Shown here piece after piece: positions 34,935 to 40,550 of a stretch of DNA of 40,550 nt. Every line of letters starts with the position of its first letter. Positions within the stretch are counted from its first letter, which is position 1. The DNA is from Chitinophagales bacterium (GTDB lineage Bacteria > Bacteroidota > Bacteroidia > Chitinophagales > UBA2359): positions 1 through 40,550 of the forward strand of contig JAEUUX010000249.1 in NCBI GenBank assembly GCA_016787295.1, given 5' to 3'. The notes beneath the pieces are model-generated. The model worked only from the letters and a program-made list of their open reading frames with translations, was not told the DNA's origin and ran no database searches. The position numbers and the translations under genes are program-made.

Positions 34935-35519
34935 ATGAGTGTTTTGTATCGTAAAATAAAAATTATTATAAAAAATAATAATTTTCACAAAAATGTTCTT
35001 TTTGCAGCATTAAATTGTGAAAAATTGTTGCCTATTTATGATGTTTTCCATCGAAAATGTCAATGGGGTGATACAGCCTGTCTTAAAGAGCAAATCATCT
35101 TATTATATGATATTGCTTTGCAAAGAACACCTATCTTTGGTATAGAAGATATAAAAGAAAAACTACAATTAATCGCTCCTGATTTAGACGATTTTAATAC
35201 TCCTCTTGCAAGTTATGCTCTTGATGTTTGTTGTTCCTTTGATGAAGTGTTAGAATACTTAGTTAGTCACAACAATAAAAATATAGAAAACTCCATTACT
35301 CATATTATAGATACTATTGATTTATATATTCAATTAAAAAACAACATAGAATATGGCGATCCTCATCTTGAATATAAAATAGATTCTGATATAATTATGC
35401 AACAAGAATATGAAAGACAATTAAGTATTTTACAAAAGATAAAAACCAATAATATAACAGAAGATTTTATTTTAGAAATAAGAACATACAATAATGACTT
35501 AAAAAATATTATTATGTGA
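34935..35519 (+). CDS. DUF416-family protein
   Basis: A 194-residue, very AT-rich helical protein. FAALNCEKLLPIYDVFHRKCQWGD (23-46) followed by PLASYALDVCCSFDEVLEYLV (90-110) is the DUF416 (YjaG-like) pattern of CE[RK]-hydrophobic-P-Y-x2-F and a later catalytic-looking acidic helix. The family is of unknown function and appears in toxin-immunity neighbourhoods as well as elsewhere. It lies just before Rhs module copy 1. Confidence 0.7.
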   Translation: MSVLYRKIKIIIKNNNFHKNVLFAALNCEKLLPIYDVFHRKCQWGDTACLKEQIILLYDIALQRTPIFGIEDIKEKLQLIAPDLDDFNTPLASYALDVCCSFDEVLEYLVSHNNKNIENSITHIIDTIDLYIQLKNNIEYGDPHLEYKIDSDIIMQQEYERQLSILQKIKTNNITEDFILEIRTYNNDLKNIIM

Positions 35520-35570
35520 TTTTTATTGTTTTATACGTGTATTATTTTTAAAACTCACCCCCCCAACAAC

Positions 35571-36000
35571 ACAAGAACAAATCCCATCCTTGACAGCAAT
35601 TTACACAACCCCCTCTCTTTAACCACAATTAAAGAGAGGGGGTGTCTTATTTATTCCAGCCATACCAAATTTCCTCTTTCGAAAACAAAATTTGGCAATA
35701 CGGGAGGAAATTTGTATCTTTGCCATGTTTTTAGCTGTATCCGTATCTGTTTCACCCCCAACCCCAGCGCTCCCACCAGCACCGACCCCAAAATCCTGCA
35801 ACAGACCAAAACTATGCCTACGGCTTACCAATTGGCAACCTATGCCAACTATATCCAACTACTATTGGCGGCATTGATACCTTAGAAAACAAATACCAAT
35901 ACAATGGCATAGAATTAGAAGACGTTCTGGGTATCAATATAGACATGGCACGCTACCGCACCCTCGACCCGCAACTAGGCAGGTGGTGGCAGATAGACCC
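35571..36000 (+). repeat. Rhs orphan module, copy 1 (hairpin + promoter + RHS tail)
   Basis: A ~400-bp segment repeated at 38129-38550 and 40101-40550. In order it has a 14-bp hairpin (CCCCCTCTCTTTAA and inverse, 35609-35642), the promoter TTTG-N20-TATCTTTG (35691-35722), and an RHS-core frame open from 35735 with no ATG until 35945. Translated, that frame gives NYAYGLPIG, KYQYNGIELEDVLG and YRTLDPQLGRWWQIDP, the end of an RHS core. Copies diverge after WWQIDP, where the variable tips begin. Confidence 0.85.
35691..35722 (+). promoter_or_regulatory. Rhs-module promoter, copy 1
   Basis: TTTG (35691-35694), 20-bp spacer, TATCTTTG (35715-35722): the best Bacteroidota promoter match in the window, conserved in all three modules. 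Transcription would begin near 35728, upstream of the RHS tail but past the ATG at 35725. Confidence 0.7.
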
Positions 36001-36718
36001 GCTAACCGAAAAATATGTGGCTTGGAGTGGGTATAATTATGGAGCAGGGAATCCTGTGCGGTTTATTGATCCTGATGGGAGAACTGTAAAAGGATTTTCT
36101 ATTGATAAAGATGGCAATGTGCAAGTAGATAATAAAAAAGCATCTAAAAATGCTCAAACTATCTATAATGCCATGTCCAAAACCTCAATGGGTACTGCTG
36201 CTTTTAAAAAATGGGTAAGCTCAGAAACTAAATTTACGCTAAAACTAAGTGCAAAAACACCTGATGGTCAACATGGAAAAATATTAGGTTTTGGCAGTGC
36301 CAAAGGTGATAAGGATTACTATGAAAAAGCAACCGTTACCATTTCTACTGAGCGCATAGGCGATAGATTTGACAAGGTTAAATCCGACGAAGAGTTAATA
36401 AATGCAGTAGGTACTCATGAAGTGCTACATGGTACTGATAAAGAGCAAATTAAAAAGGATAAAGAAATAGCAGCAATGAGAAAAGCTAATGATACCGATG
36501 TTCGCTATACATGGGAGCAAGAAACAAAGACTCTTAATACCGAGTATAGTGCTTGGAAACAGTATAGACAAATGCATGGAGGCGATGCAACAGAATTTAA
36601 GAACGACTACGAAAACCCAAATGCTGGTGCAATAGATGGGGCTGGACAACCTAAACCTGCTTTTTATGGTGTTGACCCAAATGGTAATTCGTTAAGCAAT
36701 CCACAGGAGGAGGAGTAA
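35945..36718 (+). CDS. Orphan Rhs C-terminal toxin, metallopeptidase-like tip
   Basis: 257 residues from the first ATG. The same frame is open from 35735 and encodes a further 70 RHS residues without a start. Residues 1-46 are the RHS-core end (YRTLDPQLGRWWQIDP, then NPVRFIDPDGR). The tip (~50-257) has HEVLH at 158-162, an HExxH zinc motif, in a GTHEVLHGTDKEQ context, with E191 or E200 as candidate third ligand. A metal-dependent peptidase toxin is likely. The last codons spell EEE and include an AGGAGGAGG stretch that serves as Shine-Dalgarno for the next gene, 2 nt downstream of the stop. No secretion partner is in the window. Confidence 0.75.
   Translation: MARYRTLDPQLGRWWQIDPLTEKYVAWSGYNYGAGNPVRFIDPDGRTVKGFSIDKDGNVQVDNKKASKNAQTIYNAMSKTSMGTAAFKKWVSSETKFTLKLSAKTPDGQHGKILGFGSAKGDKDYYEKATVTISTERIGDRFDKVKSDEELINAVGTHEVLHGTDKEQIKKDKEIAAMRKANDTDVRYTWEQETKTLNTEYSAWKQYRQMHGGDATEFKNDYENPNAGAIDGAGQPKPAFYGVDPNGNSLSNPQEEE
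36705..36714 (+). promoter_or_regulatory. Strong Shine-Dalgarno inside the toxin stop region
   Basis: AGGAGGAGG ends 6-7 nt before the ATG at 36721. Canonical SD sequences are rare in this window and in Bacteroidota, so this one may enforce coupled synthesis of the immunity protein. Confidence 0.6.
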
Positions 36719-36720
36719 TC

Positions 36721-37077
36721 ATGAAAAAAATAATTATCCTATTAGCAATAGCTATCTTATTTGCATTTTCCTGTACCCCTAATCTTCCACAAAACAAGAT
36801 TAATGTTGTTGATAATTTAAACCGAAAGCAAGGTTTGTGGATTACTGCAGATACCTTCCGTTCCATTGAAGTACTAAGGTACAAAAATGGTATTCTCAAA
36901 GGTAAGTATTATCGTTATCGTTATGATGGACAAATTAACACCTATGGCAGGTATAAACAAGGTAAAAAACAAGGCAAATGGCATTATTTTAGCAATGGCT
37001 TATCATGTGGCACTATAACATATAAGCAAGACAGCATAGTTACACGTACTGTTATTACACGTAACTATAAATGGTAG
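36721..37077 (+). CDS. MORN-repeat lipoprotein, likely immunity protein
   Basis: A 118-residue lipoprotein: MKKIIILLAIAILFAFSC (C18), then MORN_2-type repeats (LNRKQGLWI, YKNGILKGKYYRYRYDGQINTYGRYKQGKKQGKWHYFSNG) as in YwqK-like proteins. It is 2 nt behind the HEVLH toxin and followed by a terminator, so the two form a bicistron. Lipidation would place it in the periplasm or on a membrane, where a delivered peptidase would first act. It is a relative of the broken gene at 31719-32038. Confidence 0.72.
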   Translation: MKKIIILLAIAILFAFSCTPNLPQNKINVVDNLNRKQGLWITADTFRSIEVLRYKNGILKGKYYRYRYDGQINTYGRYKQGKKQGKWHYFSNGLSCGTITYKQDSIVTRTVITRNYKW

Positions 37078-37088
37078 TTCATCAATTT

Positions 37089-37118
37089 ATGTTCCCTCTA
37101 TTTGTTTAGAGGGAACAT
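37089..37118 (+). terminator. Terminator after the MORN lipoprotein
   Basis: A 12-bp perfect stem (ATGTTCCCTCTA / TAGAGGGAACAT), 6-nt loop, then TTTTATCC, closing the toxin-immunity pair. Confidence 0.8.
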
Positions 37119-37147
37119 TTTATCCAAACAACAAAATAAAAATACCT

Positions 37148-37483
37148 ATGTACTACACCGAAGAAAGACACATCAACCTTGCCGCCAGCAACCGCCACGA
37201 ATACAGCCAGTACGGGCGGAGTAAGCTAAAAGTAGGCAAAGCAGACGCAACTGATAAAATGGCTGATGGAAAAATAAAGAGAGTACATACAAGTGAACGG
37301 AAAGCCCCAAAAACCCATCCCGATGCCAAAGCGACTGTGATCGAAGATTTGGGTAAAACCACAACAGGAGAGGCAAAAAAGGCAGAAGCTGCCAAGGTGC
37401 GCGAATACCGAGAGCAAGGACACAAACTGCCACTAAACAAAGAAAAAGATAAAAATTATCATCCTACTCCACCTAAAAAATAA
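37148..37483 (+). CDS. Coreless toxin-tip-like protein
   Basis: A 111-residue basic, lysine-rich protein (AASNRHEYSQYGRSKLKVGKADATDKM ... VREYREQGHKLPLNKEKDKNYHP). Its first half is richer in G+C than the flanks, like the RHS parts nearby. No signal peptide and no RHS core precede it. The style resembles the variable end of a polymorphic toxin (a nuclease-type tip is possible, but I see no firm catalytic motif). It is followed at 37632 by a gene of immunity type. It could be a displaced tip awaiting recombination, or a remnant. Confidence 0.5.
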   Translation: MYYTEERHINLAASNRHEYSQYGRSKLKVGKADATDKMADGKIKRVHTSERKAPKTHPDAKATVIEDLGKTTTGEAKKAEAAKVREYREQGHKLPLNKEKDKNYHPTPPKK

Positions 37484-37631
37484 ACTTTTGATTATCAGGA
37501 ATTTGTAAAGCTAAACAAAAATAAATAATTTAAGTTTCGTTTTACAAACAATCAGAAAGTTGGTATTTATATATGTTTTTATTTTCGTATAATTTATTTT
37601 ACGCAAATATTAAATCTATAAATTAACAAAA

Positions 37632-38108
37632 ATGGTATCTGTTATTAAGCATACAAGTTATGTAATTGATTTTTTAGATGTTGGTTTTGATACTGATCAA
37701 GTAAGCAATATCCTCAAACCCGAAACGAATTTGCTTCTATCAAAAATAACTGTTGACGGTTTAGACGATTGGCAAATTATTTTTAATCCAGTATATAACA
37801 ATGGAAGTCAATTGCGTATTGGTAAAAAAACGAAATCTTATGTCATGGATAAGGAAAAGTGGATAACAATCCATATACCTATTCCAACCAAAGATATTGT
37901 AACTTGGGGAGTCGATGCTTCGCAACTCCTAAAAACACCTGACCCCCCTAATGCAGCAAAGTATTTAGTTTATCTACCCATAGATACAACTTTATTTACA
38001 AATCGTTTTGATTATATTGTGGCAACACTACGTCAGGGTATTTTGTTTAGCCTCCAAGATGGTTTTATGGTAAACGGCAAAAAAATAAAATTGAGTCCGT
38101 TAACATAA
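37632..38108 (+). CDS. Probable immunity protein
   Basis: A 158-residue cytosolic alpha/beta protein with no signal. The features that catch the eye are DGLDDWQIIFNPVYNNGSQLRIGKK (55-79), WITIHIPIPTKDIVTWGVDASQL and a C-terminal FDYIVATLRQGILFSLQDGFMVNGKKIKL. This looks like one of the small Imm families (Imm9 came to mind, not verified). It sits between the coreless tip gene (149-nt gap) and Rhs module copy 2, the place where an immunity gene for the former would lie. Confidence 0.6.
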   Translation: MVSVIKHTSYVIDFLDVGFDTDQVSNILKPETNLLLSKITVDGLDDWQIIFNPVYNNGSQLRIGKKTKSYVMDKEKWITIHIPIPTKDIVTWGVDASQLLKTPDPPNAAKYLVYLPIDTTLFTNRFDYIVATLRQGILFSLQDGFMVNGKKIKLSPLT

Positions 38109-38128
38109 ATTTTAGTCCCTCCAAAAAA

Positions 38129-38550
38129 ACAAGAACAAATCCCATCCTTGCAACAATTTATATCCCTCTCTTTAACCACAATTAAAGAGAGAGGTTTTCC
38201 TATCCATCCCAACCATACCAAATTTATTCTTTCAAAAACAAAATTTGGCAATACAGGAGGGAATTTGTATCTTTGCCATGTTTTTAGCTGTATCCGCATC
38301 TGTTTCACCTCCAACCCCAGCGCTCCCACCAGCACCGACCCCAAAATCCTGCAACAGACCAAAATTATACCTATGGCTTACCAATTGGCAACCTATGCCA
38401 ACTATACCCAACCACTATTGGCGGCGTTGATACCTTAGAAAACAAATACCAATACAATGGCATAGAATTAGAAGACGTTCTGGGTATCAATATAGACATG
38501 GCACGCTACCGCACCCTCGACCCGCAACTAGGCAGGTGGTGGCAGATAGA
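38129..38550 (+). repeat. Rhs orphan module, copy 2
   Basis: Second copy of the 35571-36000 segment. The hairpin (38165-38194) is imperfect with an extra GA. The promoter TTTG (38244-38247)-N20-TATCTTTG (38268-38275) is intact. The RHS frame is open from 38288 after a TAG. Several base changes against copy 1 are silent in the RHS frame (for example TAT/TAC, ACT/ACC), suggesting it has been under coding selection. Confidence 0.85.
38244..38275 (+). promoter_or_regulatory. Rhs-module promoter, copy 2
   Basis: TTTG-N20-TATCTTTG, same position in the module as in copies 1 and 3. Confidence 0.7.
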
Positions 38551-39319
38551 TCCCGAAGTAGAACAGTTCTATGTCTGGACACCCTATAATAGTAACTTGG
38601 ATAATCCGGTTAGGTATGAAGATAGGGATGGGGATGTGCCTTGGAATATAGCTGTTGGTTTTGCAATAGGAGCAGGATGGGAAACAGCTACACAAGTCAT
38701 GACACATATGTCAGGAGGGGCTAGTTTGGGTGAAGCATTAAACAGAATAGACATTGTGGATGTACTTGTTGAAGGTGGTAAGGGAGCATTAATGGCATCT
38801 GGTGTTGGTGGAGTAGCCCTTAAAGGGGTAGCGGAATATGGTGGAGAGGTTATAAAGGCAAGCGCAGATATATCCATAGCAGATGGTAATAAAAATATTT
38901 TCAATGGTGAAAAAACTACCACACAAGCAGGTGTGGATTTAGCTGTAAATGTAGTAGGTGGAAAAGCTTTTGATTCTACTATTGGTAAAGCAACTGGACA
39001 TGTAGAAAATGTTGCTAAAAGCAATGCCGACCATGCTAATCTGGCAGCATCTTATCACCAAAATCCACTTGCAGGTGGTGATGGAGCGCAAAGTTTGTCG
39101 GATTTAAGAGCAAGAAGGCATGCCACAAGTGATGCCAAGTCAGCACAACAGAAACTATTTATTGTGCAAGCAACGAACACTCTTGTAAATAAACCTATCA
39201 AAGGAACTACAGCTAACAAAACATCCGATGCAGCAAAAGCTACTGTTAGTCAAATGCAAGCAGAAGCATTTGCTCGAAACAATTCATATTATCAACAACA
39301 AGGGCAAATCAATGATTAA
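38498..39319 (+). CDS. Orphan Rhs C-terminal toxin, unknown tip
   Basis: 273 residues from the first ATG; the same frame is open from 38288. Residues 1-45 are the RHS-core end (RTLDPQLGRWWQIDPEVEQFYVWTPYNSNLDNPVRYEDRDGD). Residues ~46-175 are glycine/alanine-rich and partly hydrophobic (WNIAVGFAIGAGWETATQVM, GKGALMASGVGGVALKG), the usual pre-toxin/translocation region. The last ~90 residues (HQNPLAGGDGAQSLSDLRARRHATSDAKSAQQKLF ... YYQQQGQIND) would be the toxin, family unknown. The gene stops at the very site where an identical 22-nt stretch at 33557-33578 continues for 13 more codons, so this tip may be truncated. Confidence 0.72.
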   Translation: MARYRTLDPQLGRWWQIDPEVEQFYVWTPYNSNLDNPVRYEDRDGDVPWNIAVGFAIGAGWETATQVMTHMSGGASLGEALNRIDIVDVLVEGGKGALMASGVGGVALKGVAEYGGEVIKASADISIADGNKNIFNGEKTTTQAGVDLAVNVVGGKAFDSTIGKATGHVENVAKSNADHANLAASYHQNPLAGGDGAQSLSDLRARRHATSDAKSAQQKLFIVQATNTLVNKPIKGTTANKTSDAAKATVSQMQAEAFARNNSYYQQQGQIND

Positions 39320-39322
39320 AAG

Positions 39323-39871
39323 ATGAAAAAAATAATTTCTAGCTTAATAGTACTATTTCTAAGTGCCGCATTGTGGGTATTAATGATTTATGGTATGGCG
39401 AACTATTTGGAGCAAACGAAAAAAGCACAAATCGAGCAACACAAAAGCGAAACAATTGGTTCGGTAATATCTGTTGGTTATTCTAAGACAGAAGAGGCGA
39501 AATTGAGCTACATAATTAATGGTAAGCAGTATTTTGTTAAGACGAGCACAGCGGGCTTGTTGCAAATAGGAGAACAATATAAAATTATCTATGATTATAC
39601 AGCCCCTACAACTGCAACTGTGCTGCTTCCTGAACCGCTATTTTTGTCTAATCAAGTAACAGCTATTACTATAGGAACAATCACTCGGTTGCACCCCAGC
39701 GGCATTTATCCAGACCTTAAATTCTCTTATAATGTAAATGGTAATACTTTGATACGTGAACAATCTTTTTATGACATTTCACAATTTAAAGTAGGTCAAA
39801 AGTATACTGTAGAGTATTTGCTGACTAATCCTCAAATAGCGATACTTCATACGGCGAAGCCCATTCCTTAA
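39323..39871 (+). CDS. Membrane-anchored protein, likely immunity to the upstream tip
   Basis: 182 residues, starting 4 nt after the toxin stop. One N-terminal transmembrane segment (IISSLIVLFLSAALWVLMIYGM) is followed by two similar beta-rich repeats: ETIGSVISVGYSKTEEAKLSYIINGKQYFVKTS and ITIGTITRLHPSGIYPDLKFSYNVNGNTLIREQS, each with a later KVGQ/QIGEQYK(I/V)xY part. This resembles duplicated DUF3592-type domains. Immediate linkage to the tip gene makes it the natural immunity candidate. A downstream GATGTTT / AAACATC hairpin (39898-39920) is a weak terminator. Confidence 0.65.
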   Translation: MKKIISSLIVLFLSAALWVLMIYGMANYLEQTKKAQIEQHKSETIGSVISVGYSKTEEAKLSYIINGKQYFVKTSTAGLLQIGEQYKIIYDYTAPTTATVLLPEPLFLSNQVTAITIGTITRLHPSGIYPDLKFSYNVNGNTLIREQSFYDISQFKVGQKYTVEYLLTNPQIAILHTAKPIP

Positions 39872-39955
39872 AAAAGAATTTTGAGGTAATCAGATTATGA
39901 TGTTTGCACATGGAAACATCCTTTGTTGGTTTTTGTACTTCCCAATATCTCCCTC

Positions 39956-40085
39956 CAATGTCATTAAGTTAAGCGTTTTTATTAGGGTTTTTATTACGAA
40001 AATAGGAAAAAAGGCTTATTATAGCGGTAAAAAACGCATAAACTACAAAATACTCTCCCATTATTGCCTTAACTTAATGATATTG
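39956..40085. repeat. 130-bp inverted-repeat element
   Basis: Ends are 18-bp inverted repeats with one mismatch (39956-39973 and 40068-40085, core TCATTAAGTTAAG). A nested pair GCGTTTTT / AAAAACGC lies inside. No coding sequence. A very small MITE or a structured transcript. It separates the second toxin-immunity pair from module copy 3. Confidence 0.6.
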
Positions 40086-40183
40086 CTACTATCTTTAGAC
40101 ACCCCCTCTCTTTAACCACAATTAAAGAGAGGGGGTTTCCTATCTATCCCAACCATACCAAATTTATTCTTTCGAAAACAAAA

Positions 40184-40215
40184 TTTGGCAATACGGGAGG
40201 GAATTTGTATCTTTG
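40184..40215 (+). promoter_or_regulatory. Rhs-module promoter, copy 3
   Basis: TTTG-N20-TATCTTTG, identical layout to the other two copies. Confidence 0.7.
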
Positions 40216-40437
40216 CCATGTTTTTAGCTGTATCCGTATCTGTTTCACCCCCAACCCCAGCGCTCCCACCAGCACCGACCCCAAAATCCTGCAATAGACC
40301 AAAACTATGCCTACGGCTTACCAATTGGCAACCTATGCCAACTATATCCAACTACTATTGGCGGCGTTGATACCTTAGAAAACAAATACCAATACAATGG
40401 CATAGAATTAGAAGACGTTCTGGGTATCAATATAGAC

Positions 40438-40550
40438 ATGGCACGCTACCGCACCCTCGACCCACAAATAGCCCGATGGTGGCAGATAGACCCCGAAGTG
40501 AACAGTTCTATGCCTGGACACCCTATAATAGTAACTTGGATAATCCGGTT
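40438..40550 (+). pseudogene. Rhs C-terminal gene, partial and frameshifted
   Basis: Starts MARYRTLDPQIARWWQIDPE like the other copies, with IA in place of LG. Relative to copy 2, one A is missing between 40499 and 40500 (GAAGT-GAACAG instead of GAAGTAGAACAG), so the frame leaves the RHS sequence after about 20 codons. Reading continues without a stop to the window end. Copy 2 residues FYVWTPYNSNLDNP reappear in the shifted frame, with one V-to-A change. Confidence 0.65.

Larger units (their letters stand above)
40101..40550 (+). repeat. Rhs orphan module, copy 3 (cut by window end)
   Basis: Third copy, with the hairpin at 40102-40135 perfect (14-15 bp), promoter TTTG (40184-40187)-N20-TATCTTTG (40208-40215), and the RHS frame open from 40228. 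It stays close to copy 2 beyond WWQIDP (same codons for FYVWTPYNSNLDNPV), so its variable tip begins past the window or is related to that of copy 2. Confidence 0.85.

Noticed and set aside
35619-35858. Minus-strand glycine-rich ORF, repeated at 40112-40351
   Set aside because: It is the antisense of the RHS module and appears wherever the module is repeated; silent changes favour the plus-strand RHS frame.
35725-35877. Short proline-rich ORF starting at the ATG after TATCTTTG (also at 38278 and 40218)
   Set aside because: The ATG lies at or before the predicted transcription start and the frame differs from the RHS frame, which shows the coding-type substitutions.
1-40550. tRNA, rRNA, riboswitch or prophage genes
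   Set aside because: None of the usual signatures (cloverleaf arms, conserved riboswitch cores, phage structural genes) was seen by eye; a dedicated scan with tRNAscan-SE and Rfam would settle it.

Overview
The window looks like chromosomal DNA of a member of the Bacteroidota. The evidence is a SusC/SusD outer-membrane pair, two secreted M43 proteases with type IX secretion C-terminal signals, a porT gene next to ubiE, TTG/TTTG-N18-20-TAnnTTTG promoters, and almost no Shine-Dalgarno sequences. The moderately AT-rich composition and RHS style would suit a Saprospiria/Chitinophagia-type lineage, but that placement is a guess. I saw no rRNA, tRNA, prophage or intact insertion sequence.

Positions 1-865 hold an intergenic repeat locus: 15 perfectly phased 21-bp units, each with the dyad ATTGT-N6-ACAAT, bracketed by 55-bp direct repeats that contain a hairpin. 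Positions 866-19638 are mostly housekeeping. They carry a deoxynucleoside kinase, a PD-(D/E)XK nuclease-family protein, an outer-membrane barrel, a GmrSD-like DUF262/HNH protein, a flavin oxidoreductase, pyrH, tsf, lpdA, an M43 protease, a CDF metal transporter, ACMSD (a kynurenine-pathway decarboxylase), an acyltransferase, an amino-acid permease and a class I aminotransferase. The last four lie on the minus strand in a row and may act together in amino-acid metabolism. Two inverted copies of a GC-rich dispersed repeat flank the protease and CDF genes.

Positions 19725-31598 carry a secreted hypothetical protein, a four-gene SusC/SusD/lipoprotein/lipoprotein transport operon, an OmpR-type response regulator without a kinase, a second T9SS M43 protease, and overlapping ubiE and porT. 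PorT is part of the machinery that exports the two proteases.

Positions 31600-40550 are an AT-rich accessory island that reads as a polymorphic-toxin (Rhs) depot. It holds a run of small immunity-type genes (SUKH-like, Imm33-like, DUF416, MORN lipoproteins and unknowns), a 420-bp inverted-repeat element, a stranded toxin tail, and three copies of a conserved module. Each module has a hairpin, a promoter-like TTTG-N20-TATCTTTG, and the last ~90 codons of an RHS core. Copy 1 leads into a HEVLH metallopeptidase-like tip followed by a MORN lipoprotein. Copy 2 leads into a different tip followed by a membrane protein. Copy 3 is frameshifted and runs off the window. No full-length rhs gene is present, so these are orphan toxin-tip/immunity cassettes. 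The self-promoted, repeated module is the most interesting system here.
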